A DNA stretch of 64,000 nt, taken from NCBI GenBank assembly GCA_044224515.1, contig JBGAKH010000007.1, positions 156,858-220,857 of the forward strand. Reading direction: 5' to 3'. The notes beneath the pieces were generated by a model. The model ran no database searches. It was not told where the DNA came from and saw only the letters and a list, made by a program, of their open reading frames with translations. The stretch is from JBBATK01 sp044224515. Its GTDB lineage: Bacteria; Bacteroidota; Ignavibacteria; Kapaibacteriales; NICIL-2. The translations under genes and the position numbers were made by a program. Below, piece by piece: positions 26,762 to 33,946 of the stretch. The stretch's first letter is position 1; every line of letters starts with the position of its first letter.

Positions 26762-28108
26762 ATGTCCGTCCAATCACACCACCATACCCTTCTTCGCTCT
26801 GTCCTGACCGTACTGTTAGCTTGTTGCAGCATAAGTGCAGCAGCTATGCAGCCCGACAGCACCGAGGACCTACTCCGTCACCGTGTTGAAGATGCCAAAG
26901 TTCGTTCTCAACAGCGTTACTCACTGACAATCCAGAATGTAGATATCAAGAAATTCCCTGAGGTGAGTTTAATCGTGGAAGCGATGAACGACCAAGGTGA
27001 ACCGCTCGATACAATAGATGCACGTGGACTCAGCGTTGTCGAAAACGGTATCGAACATAAAGTCATCCGCGTACAAAAGATTTCGGTCAAAGAACGTGTT
27101 CCCGTTGATTTCGTCTTTGTGTTAGATGTCACAGGCGGTATGGACTCTCACATAAAAGCTATTCGAGAGAACATAAAAACCTTTACCACGCGATTGGTAA
27201 GTCGCGGTATTGACTATCGTCTAGGCTTGGTCTTGTTCTCGGATGTTATCGAGAACTTCCATCAACCTACAAGCGATGTGTATGAGTTCTTGTCCTGGCT
27301 GCAAGGTCTACGCTGCGTAGGCGGGGGAGAAGAAACCGAGAATGCACTCGACGGATTGCTCGCGGCTTCAAAGCTTGATTTTCGGCCTTCGGCAAACAAA
27401 GTCTTCATGCTCATCTCGGATGCACCCTATCACCAAGCGGGTGATCGCAGCAAAGAGACAGTGACGAAGTTCACGACAGAGACAATGATACCCTTCTTGA
27501 AGGAGCGATCGATCCGAACTTTTTGTATTGTTCCTCCCATGCTCCGTCAGTATCAACAAATCGCCGATGGTACGCGCGGTGCGGTCTTCGATCTCTACTC
27601 ACCCTTTGGTAAGATTCTGGATCTGTACTCCACTCAGCTGACCAATCTCTTTGCCATTACCTATCGCTCCGATACGCCGGCTATTCCTGATTCGATCAAT
27701 GTTGCAATTCTTAATGAACGCAAGGTCGAACTTCTGCGTAAGACCATTCCTGTAGCAGAGATTGGACGTAAGCTCATCATTGAAGATCTACTTTTTCCAA
27801 CAGGGAGCGCAATGCTGCCGGACTCCGTTGGTGCGCTAAACTTACTTACCGAGTTTTTGCGTAACCAAACCAAGGTTGTCGTGCGCATTGAAGGACATAC
27901 TGACAACAAAGGAAATCCTTTTTCAAATAAGCGACTCTCTCTGTTACGTGCCGAATCTGTTCGTAACTACTTGACCAGCAGAAAGGGTATTGATGGACGT
28001 CGCGTTCAAGTCGTGGGTTATGGAGACACTAAGCCCATTGCCGACAACTCGACCGAGTTCGGACGTCGTCTGAATCGTCGCACTGAAGTCGTCATCGTAT
28101 CGAAGTAA
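26762..28108 (+). CDS. VWA-OmpA fusion envelope protein
   Basis: 448 residues from ATG 26762 (a GTG at 26702 opens the same frame earlier). Signal peptide LLRSVLTVLLACCSISAAA; beta-rich N-domain (~45-110); von Willebrand A domain (~115-290, VDFVFVLDVTGGM...LRCVGGGEETENALDGL...KVFMLISDAPYH); linker; OmpA C-terminal peptidoglycan-binding domain (~335-448, LLFPTGSAMLPDS...IEGHTDNKG...LNRRTEV). The MIDAS motif is D-V-T-G-G rather than the usual D-x-(S/T)-x-S, so metal binding may be altered. The OmpA domain should fix it to the cell wall, with the VWA domain available for protein contacts. It is followed 9 bp later by the acylphosphatase gene. Confidence 0.88.
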   Translation: MSVQSHHHTLLRSVLTVLLACCSISAAAMQPDSTEDLLRHRVEDAKVRSQQRYSLTIQNVDIKKFPEVSLIVEAMNDQGEPLDTIDARGLSVVENGIEHKVIRVQKISVKERVPVDFVFVLDVTGGMDSHIKAIRENIKTFTTRLVSRGIDYRLGLVLFSDVIENFHQPTSDVYEFLSWLQGLRCVGGGEETENALDGLLAASKLDFRPSANKVFMLISDAPYHQAGDRSKETVTKFTTETMIPFLKERSIRTFCIVPPMLRQYQQIADGTRGAVFDLYSPFGKILDLYSTQLTNLFAITYRSDTPAIPDSINVAILNERKVELLRKTIPVAEIGRKLIIEDLLFPTGSAMLPDSVGALNLLTEFLRNQTKVVVRIEGHTDNKGNPFSNKRLSLLRAESVRNYLTSRKGIDGRRVQVVGYGDTKPIADNSTEFGRRLNRRTEVVIVSK

Positions 28109-28117
28109 AGGTCTGTC

Positions 28118-28444
28118 ATGCCGGAGATATGTCACATCCTGGTCAGCGGTCGTGTTCAGGGTGTTGGCTACCGAGCCTACTGTGCAAACACAGCACGCTC
28201 GCTGCATATCGTAGGATGGGTTCGAAATTGCTTTGATGGACGCGTTGAAGTCCTGGCCCGCGCTTCCACTGAAGACCTCGATACATTCATTGAACTCCTT
28301 CGTAAGGGTCCACGCTTTGCAGACGTTGTTGATCTTCATTGCGAATTCGTCCAAGAGCATAGCAGCACCTCAGAGCATTTCCGGCTGCGTGCAGATCTGC
28401 AACTCGACACTTTTGAGATCAGATCTGATCGTGAATTCGAATGA
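28118..28444 (+). CDS. acyP: acylphosphatase
   Basis: Hydrolyses carboxyl-phosphate bonds of acylphosphates such as 1,3-bisphosphoglycerate. 108 residues. The signature VSGRVQGVGYRAY (catalytic Arg19) and the block GWVRNCFDGRVEV (catalytic Asn37) are both intact, corresponding to Arg23/Asn41 of the vertebrate enzymes. The C-terminus (~90-108) extends slightly beyond the usual fold with a charged tail. It starts 9 bp after the VWA-OmpA stop, so it is probably co-transcribed, though no functional link is evident. Confidence 0.93.
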   Translation: MPEICHILVSGRVQGVGYRAYCANTARSLHIVGWVRNCFDGRVEVLARASTEDLDTFIELLRKGPRFADVVDLHCEFVQEHSSTSEHFRLRADLQLDTFEIRSDREFE

Positions 28445-28560
28445 TCGTTGATCTGCGTTTCCAAACTCAACGCGCTCCGCACGCTCTTGAGACTGCAGGA
28501 AGTTGGACACCTCACGAGCGCTCTGCAATGGTACCGTCTTTCCACGCACTTCTCCTTGTC

Positions 28561-28581
28561 TGCCAAGCCGAAGGCTTGGCA
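28561..28581. repeat. perfect 9-bp hairpin upstream of SDR gene
   Basis: TGCCAAGCC (28561-28569) pairs with GGCTTGGCA (28573-28581) around a GAA loop, with T-rich sequence before and A-rich sequence after. Same style as the elements at 2385, 15322 and 33706. Confidence 0.5.
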
Positions 28582-28660
28582 TAATAGAAAATCTCTTGCT
28601 GAAAGTTATGCGCCGTACTGTGCGCCAAGCTTTTTAATCATGGTCGTGATACGCAAGCCT

Positions 28661-29569
28661 ATGGAACTTCACTCGAAATCTGTTGTCGTTATTACAGGAG
28701 CTTCATCCGGTATCGGAGCGGCTCTGGCTCGTCGCTTGGCCCGACGTGGATTGAAACTTGCGCTGTGCGCACGTCGCATCGAAAAGCTGGAGGCACTAGC
28801 CGCTGAGCTGCGGGAGAACGGGACTGAGTGTTTGGCGCTTCGCTGCGACGTCAGCGACGAGCGGCAGGCACAACACTTCGTTGAACAGGTCCTACAGCAC
28901 TATGGTCGCATTGATGTGTTGGTCAACAATGCCGGACGAGGAAACATGGCCTCCGTTGAGGACACAACAAGCAGCACTCTGCACTCGATCTTCTCGCTCA
29001 ATGTTTTCGCGTTGTGGTTTCTCAGCGCACCGACTATCCGGCATATGAAAGAGCGAGGCAGCGGACGTGTCATTTGCGTTGCCTCAGTTGCCGGCAAGTT
29101 TGGATTTCCGTTCAACAGTGCATACGTGGCTGCCAAGCACGCAGTTGTGGGATTCGTAGCTTCATTGCGCGCGGAACTCGCAGGAAGCGGCATTTCGGCG
29201 TCTGTAGTCTGTCCGGACGGAGTGGAGACCGAGTGGCAAGGAGCAAGTGAAGACGGGAACATCGGCGAGCTGTTTTGGAAGGGTATTCAGAAGTCGCGAC
29301 GGATAGCGGTGGAGCGACACCTCGAGCGAGCACCGCTTAAACGTATGATCAGTGCCGATGTTGCTGCCGAGTGCATTGAGCGATCGATAGTGGAAGAGTG
29401 GACGGATGATGTCTATACCCATGACGGTAGCCGAGAGCAGGCAATGCAATGTGCCCACAGTCGTCATGACTACGATACTTCCATGTTGCCCTTATTTTTG
29501 GGCATGCAAGAAGCCTATGACGAACTTGCGCATCGAGGAACCGACCCTTCGCATGAACAACTGGCCTAG
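28661..29569 (+). CDS. short-chain dehydrogenase/reductase
   Basis: 302 residues from ATG 28661. An alternative ATG at 28640 and further upstream codons keep the frame open, but starting at MELHSKSVVVITGASSGIG puts the cofactor loop at its usual place. Rossmann motif TGASSGIG, NNAG (VLVNNAGRG), a catalytic Ser in CVASVAGKFG, and Tyr/Lys in AYVAAKHAV are all present; it is a classical SDR. The Arg after the second strand (LCARRIEK) favours NADP(H). A C-terminal extension of ~60 residues is less typical. The substrate is unknown. The stop is 55 bp before the patatin-BamA gene. Confidence 0.9.
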   Translation: MELHSKSVVVITGASSGIGAALARRLARRGLKLALCARRIEKLEALAAELRENGTECLALRCDVSDERQAQHFVEQVLQHYGRIDVLVNNAGRGNMASVEDTTSSTLHSIFSLNVFALWFLSAPTIRHMKERGSGRVICVASVAGKFGFPFNSAYVAAKHAVVGFVASLRAELAGSGISASVVCPDGVETEWQGASEDGNIGELFWKGIQKSRRIAVERHLERAPLKRMISADVAAECIERSIVEEWTDDVYTHDGSREQAMQCAHSRHDYDTSMLPLFLGMQEAYDELAHRGTDPSHEQLA

Positions 29570-29624
29570 AAGACATAGAGAACATTGCGGTGGCACCTTC
29601 TTCGAATGCTTTCACCTCAACGCG

Positions 29625-32132
29625 ATGAGACTCATGGTGTTTGGAGTCGTGTTGACACTGGCGACTTCGATGCACCTCCGTGCACAATCGTGGAGTACTC
29701 AAGTCGCACCTGCTCCGCCCGGAGGGACCGCGCAGGCAACTCATCCGAAAATTGCGTTGGTACTAAGCGGCGGGGGAGCGCGCGGTGCTGCGCAGGTTGG
29801 TGTGTTGGCCGAGCTCGAGGCTGCGGGTATCAAGCCGGACATCGTCGTGGGAACAAGCATAGGCGCCATTATTGGCGGACTCTGGTGTTCGGGCTATACT
29901 GCTACTGAATTGGATTCCGTGCTGCGCTCCATCGATTGGGAAAAGCAGTATCTGGTTGGAGATGAGCGAGACCGAAACGGTCTGTTTCTTGACCAGAAGT
30001 ACGAGCAAGATCGTGCGCTGTTGACCCTACGTTTTAACAACTTCAATTTTGTGGTACCGCAATCCGTTACCTCCGTTATGCGTTTTACGGCTCCCTTCCA
30101 GAAACTGTTTTGGAATGCGCCCTACCACGACAACGGAAACTTTGATTCGCTGAAAATCCCATTTCGCGCTGTAGCCACGGACTTGGTACATGCGCGCTTG
30201 GTGGCATTAGACCATGGCAATTTAGTTGAAGCCATACGAGCCAGTGCTACGCTCCCATTGCGCTATACACCTGTTCGCATGGATTCCATGGTGCTGGTAG
30301 ACGGAGGTTTGCTGGCAAACATTCCGACCGAAGTCGCCGTACAGTTCAAGCCTGACATTATCATTGCCGTCAATTCTACATCTCCGCTGCTACCAACCAA
30401 CGCACTTGACAAGCCCTGGAATGTTGCCGATCAAGTTGTGTCCGTTATGGAGAAGCAATTCAATGCCAAAGCTAGCGACAACGCGACCGTTATGATTGAG
30501 CCACCCATCGGAACGCATCTCAACACCGACTTCAGTCACTTGGATTCGTTGGTCACTGTGGGTCGGCAAGAAGCCAAACGAATGATCCCACAGATTTTGC
30601 AGCGCATACGAGAGAAACGACTTGCGATGGGCTTAACTGCTGAAGACAGCTCGGCAGTACCTGAATCGAGTGCAGCGCTAAACACTAATAAAGCGAAGCC
30701 TTTTATCCGCTCCGTTGTTGCCGCAAATGCCGATCAACACTTGGACAGTTTGTTGCAGGCACTTGTGGGACTCCCCTTCGATCGCGCATCAACACGCGAG
30801 TATGTCCTCAGAGCCGCTCGCGCCACGAACAACACGTTCGCCGATTGTCCGCTGTTACATTTTGATCCTCAGAATGGCGAGTTGAGTCTGTTGATTGACA
30901 ATGGCATCGTACGACTCATCAGCATTGTCGGAAATAACAGTGTGAGCGAACTCTTCGTAGCACGTGAGTTGAATATTCGTGTCGGCGATAAGCCAAATGC
31001 CGAAAAGATTTTGGAGGGACTTGAAAGTATCATCAATACTGACTTGTTTAGCGAAGTGGGTATTGATATACGTCGATTGAGCGATGGCAACAGTGGTATT
31101 GCCGTTCAGGTTAGAGTAGTTGAGCGTGGCTCCCAAGTGTTGCGCATTGGCGGTCGAGCCGATAATGAGCGCAATACGCAGATCAGTGCCGACTTCGTGC
31201 AAGAGAATATACTTTCAAGCGGTATTCGTTTCGGATTGCGCGTGGGAGGAGGGAATCGAAACAACATAGCCGAAGGACGCATAGAAATCCCACGCATACT
31301 CGATAGTTATTGGACATTCTCTACAAAGGCTTATTGGACTTCTCGTAATGTCTATCTCTTCAATACCGTCCAGACTACTCGCACTCGATTCGAAGCCATA
31401 CAAACCGGCGATATGCTTGAGCAACATGCCGGCTTACGCGCTCTGTTCGGACGACAAGTAGAAACCTCCGGACGTGTAAGCGTTGAGTTTCGATACGAGG
31501 CTCAACGTGCCTTTCAGTTAGGTGACAATGTCAATCCGCGAGACTTTAAACCTTTGGCTTCACTCAGTATTTCAACGGTCTTCGATAAGCAAGACCGAGC
31601 GGATTTTCCGACCAGCGGTCGAGTCATCGTTTTGCAGCTTGACCGCACTGTTCTCGAAGATCCGGCTATCCCACAGTTTACCAAAGCTGAATTCCGTGCG
31701 AAGAATACCGTAACGTGGGGACGCCACAGCGTTTCACCTTCAGCCAGTTTCGGCTTCGCCGATGCACTGATGCCAGTGCCCGAGTTCTATCATATGGGAG
31801 GACAAGACTCCTTTTTCGGAATGCGAGAAGATGAGATGCGCGGCCGACAACTCATGCTTGGATCACTGGAATACCGATATAAACTTCCTGTGCAGTTGCT
31901 TTTTGATGCTTATGCATCATTGCGTTATGACCTGGGCGGCGTGTGGCCAACAATGCAGGCAGTACGACTCGTTGACTTTCGACACGGCGTTGGTGCGACG
32001 CTCGCACTCGATACACCACTTGGTCCTGCACGCGTATCACTGGGTCGATCCTTCTACTTTTTGCGCAATCCAAATTCGGTAGCATTGGGTCCGTACAGTC
32101 TGAGCTTTAGTATTGGAATGCGCATTCAGTAG
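29625..32132 (+). CDS. patatin-like phospholipase fused to a BamA-type outer-membrane barrel
   Basis: 835 residues from ATG 29625, with a signal peptide (RLMVFGVVLTLATSMHLRAQ). The patatin domain (~40-330) has the oxyanion loop GGGARGAAQVGVL, nucleophile Ser78 in GTSIG, and Asp226 in VDGGLLANIP, so the catalytic dyad is complete. A POTRA-like domain follows (~420-510, ISIVGNNSVSELFVARELNIRVGD), then a C-terminal 16-strand-type barrel ending FSIGMRIQ. This is the PlpD/type Vd-like plan in which a lipase is fused to its own Omp85-like translocator. FCB genomes commonly carry such genes. It probably acts on membrane lipids at the outer membrane or cell surface. Confidence 0.92.
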   Translation: MRLMVFGVVLTLATSMHLRAQSWSTQVAPAPPGGTAQATHPKIALVLSGGGARGAAQVGVLAELEAAGIKPDIVVGTSIGAIIGGLWCSGYTATELDSVLRSIDWEKQYLVGDERDRNGLFLDQKYEQDRALLTLRFNNFNFVVPQSVTSVMRFTAPFQKLFWNAPYHDNGNFDSLKIPFRAVATDLVHARLVALDHGNLVEAIRASATLPLRYTPVRMDSMVLVDGGLLANIPTEVAVQFKPDIIIAVNSTSPLLPTNALDKPWNVADQVVSVMEKQFNAKASDNATVMIEPPIGTHLNTDFSHLDSLVTVGRQEAKRMIPQILQRIREKRLAMGLTAEDSSAVPESSAALNTNKAKPFIRSVVAANADQHLDSLLQALVGLPFDRASTREYVLRAARATNNTFADCPLLHFDPQNGELSLLIDNGIVRLISIVGNNSVSELFVARELNIRVGDKPNAEKILEGLESIINTDLFSEVGIDIRRLSDGNSGIAVQVRVVERGSQVLRIGGRADNERNTQISADFVQENILSSGIRFGLRVGGGNRNNIAEGRIEIPRILDSYWTFSTKAYWTSRNVYLFNTVQTTRTRFEAIQTGDMLEQHAGLRALFGRQVETSGRVSVEFRYEAQRAFQLGDNVNPRDFKPLASLSISTVFDKQDRADFPTSGRVIVLQLDRTVLEDPAIPQFTKAEFRAKNTVTWGRHSVSPSASFGFADALMPVPEFYHMGGQDSFFGMREDEMRGRQLMLGSLEYRYKLPVQLLFDAYASLRYDLGGVWPTMQAVRLVDFRHGVGATLALDTPLGPARVSLGRSFYFLRNPNSVALGPYSLSFSIGMRIQ

Positions 32133-32192
32133 TTCGCACCTCACTAGGCTCGATAACGCACCGCAAACATTCTTTAGCACAACTATCATTTA

Positions 32193-32678
32193 ATGAAATC
32201 ACTGCTCCTAGTACGTCACGCAAAAACAGAAGATCGAAGCTCTAGCGGACGCGACTTCGACCGCGCACTCGTGAAGCGCGGTCGCGACAACGCACAACAA
32301 CTCGCATTTGAACTGTTGGCACTGAAGTGGAATCCTGACGTGTTGCTCTCAAGCTCCGCCAGGCGTGCACGCGAGACCTCAGCTATTCTGTGTACAGCGT
32401 TGCAAATACCGGAAAACGCACAGATCTACCGTGACGACTTATATCTGAGTGATGAAAGTCTGCTGCTTGCTACCATAGCGAAGACTGATCATGCCGTTCA
32501 ACGCTTGGTCATTGTAGCGCATAACCCGGGTATCTCGGCCCTTGCTCACTATCTGAAAAACGAGGTGCTTGCTCCACTGCCAACCTGCGGAGCGGTTTTA
32601 TTTAAAGTTCCTGCGCAACACTGGACAGATGTTTTTGAAGATTGTGCCCAGCTCGAACGTAGCTTCCTTCCTCATTAA
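32193..32678 (+). CDS. sixA: SixA-like phosphohistidine phosphatase
   Basis: 161 residues of the histidine phosphatase (phosphoglycerate-mutase-like) superfamily. The RHA motif (LLLVRHAKTED) gives the phospho-acceptor His9, and the second catalytic His lies in VIVAHNPG. The short length and absence of insertions match SixA, which dephosphorylates HPt-type phosphohistidine proteins. No two-component genes are adjacent, so the actual target is unknown. It sits 60 bp after the patatin-BamA gene. Confidence 0.85.
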   Translation: MKSLLLVRHAKTEDRSSSGRDFDRALVKRGRDNAQQLAFELLALKWNPDVLLSSSARRARETSAILCTALQIPENAQIYRDDLYLSDESLLLATIAKTDHAVQRLVIVAHNPGISALAHYLKNEVLAPLPTCGAVLFKVPAQHWTDVFEDCAQLERSFLPH

Positions 32679-32709
32679 GAGCTCTGAGATGACTAGCAGA
32701 GCGCAAAGC

Positions 32710-32796
32710 TGACAAAATGTCAAGTATGACATAGTGGCGCAAAAAATGGCAGAAAATTTGCGTAAATGTCAGTAAAGGTGACATTATGGCATGTCA
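32710..32796. promoter_or_regulatory. cluster of TGACA/TGTCA sites upstream of hsp20
   Basis: Six copies of TGACA or TGTCA at 32710, 32718, 32727, 32767, 32779 and 32792. They make a TGACA-N3-TGTCA palindrome (32710-32722) and a TGTCA-N7-TGACA one (32767-32783). Direct repeat GTCAATTC x2 runs from 32793 to 32808. They lie 140-220 bp before hsp20, just upstream of its likely promoter. A matching CTGACATGTCAG lies before aconitase. Confidence 0.5.
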
Positions 32797-32836
32797 ATTC
32801 GTCAATTCGGACCCAAAAAGCACCTTGGCACGGCAT

Positions 32837-32845
32837 TGCTATACT
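32837..32845 (+). promoter_or_regulatory. probable extended -10 promoter of hsp20
   Basis: TGCTATACT fits an extended -10 (TGn-TATAMT) about 90 bp before the ATG. The overlapping TTGGCAC...TTGC text resembles a sigma-54 site, but its GG-GC spacing is one base short, so I prefer the housekeeping reading. Confidence 0.4.
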
Positions 32846-32932
32846 AGTTCTGTGTTGGGCTGAAGAACGTTCCGGTCTGACACACAACTAAACCATTAAT
32901 TCTCCATATCACCATTTACACAAGGAGTTTTT

Positions 32933-33391
32933 ATGAAACTGGTACGTATGAATCCTGCATTTGGATTTGACACCGCAGTGCGCCGAATGAATCATCTCAT
33001 GAACGAGCTGGATATGGGTGGAACCCGATTCGATCGTTCAGCCTTCTTCGGCAATGTTCAACTTACACCGCGCGTTGACATCGCTGAAGATGCCACCCAC
33101 TTCCATATCACAATGGAACTCGCCGGTATCGCAAAGGAAGATGTCAAGGTAGCTGTCAATCACGAGCGTGTTCTCACCGTAAGCGGAGAACGCAAGCAAG
33201 AAGAGAAGCAAGAAGGCAAGAACTATCACCGCATCGAGCGTCGATACGGTAATTTCTCACGCAGCTTTACTCTTCCGGAAAACGTAAACGAAGATCAGAT
33301 TGACGCTCATTTCGAAAACGGTTTGCTGAATCTTAGCATTCCAAAGCGTGAAGAAGTGAAGCCGCAGATCAAGACCATCGCAGTGAAGTAA
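32933..33391 (+). CDS. hsp20: small heat-shock protein (Hsp20/alpha-crystallin)
   Basis: 152-residue ATP-independent holdase chaperone of the cytoplasm. Shine-Dalgarno AAGGAG is 8 bases before the ATG. A short N-terminal arm (~1-45) is followed by the alpha-crystallin domain (~46-140: PRVDIAEDATHFHITMELAGIAKEDVKV...LTVSGERKQE...YGNFSRSFTLPENV...FENGLLNLSIPK) with the A-x-x-x-n-G-v-L signature as HFENGLLNLSIPK. The C-terminal tail ends KTIAVK, with the I-x-I/V-type anchor implied by IKTIAV. It is next to dnaK (555 bp upstream of it). The promoter region carries repeated TGACA/TGTCA motifs, and I see no CIRCE element. Confidence 0.96.
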   Translation: MKLVRMNPAFGFDTAVRRMNHLMNELDMGGTRFDRSAFFGNVQLTPRVDIAEDATHFHITMELAGIAKEDVKVAVNHERVLTVSGERKQEEKQEGKNYHRIERRYGNFSRSFTLPENVNEDQIDAHFENGLLNLSIPKREEVKPQIKTIAVK

Positions 33392-33946
33392 GTGTCGTAA
33401 ACAATTCGGCGAAGCAGTTCAAGGATGACGAGATTGTATGAACGGAAGGGAATCATCCAGAGCATCATACAGTCTGCTCGTCCGGATAAAGGTTAGGACA
33501 ACTGCTGATTCTGAAGCGCAGGGTATGCGCACAAGCCATACCCTGCTTGCTTCGGCTTCGCATGCGGAGTTGAGAACAGAGAATGGTGTAGAGTGAGAAG
33601 TAGCGGAGAGATATCAGAGTACTGGCAGAGAGAGTGATCGGAGCTCGCGATAGGCAAGTATTTGTCGCACAGTACCAAACTCAGGTGTCGTTTTCATTAG
33701 CGCTGGCTGCCTTCGGCAGCAACGCGGGTCGGAAGATGTACTCAGGGCGCAGGTTTTGTAGAGCGATGAGCATTGCGTAGTTGGAGAGAACACTTGAACA
33801 CTGCTTGGACACAGCTTCAGAAGTCGAAGGACTGTGCACTGACGCTGTTTCGAAGCAATGAACTCGATGGCTGCGTTTCACAGTAAGAAACCGCAGCGAA
33901 AACAAAGAAGGAACAACTATCTATTCATTTATCAAGGAATCTCATT
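33392..33946 (+). other. hsp20-dnaK intergenic region with two hairpins
   Basis: 555 bp without a credible gene. A 10-bp perfect hairpin (33518-33527 with 33537-33546, 9-nt loop) could end hsp20 transcription, although its T-tract is poor. GCTGCC (33706) and GGCAGC (33715-33720) form a TTC-loop hairpin. Purine-rich sequence lies between the two. An AAGGA Shine-Dalgarno precedes dnaK. Confidence 0.5.

Noticed and set aside
32826..32841. Sigma-54-like promoter (TTGGCAC...TTGC) before hsp20
   Set aside because: The distance between GG and GC is 9 nt, whereas sigma-54 promoters need 10. The same bases form a good extended -10.
33493..33905. Two short minus-strand ORFs between hsp20 and dnaK
   Set aside because: They run through hairpin-rich sequence, lack signals and match no family.
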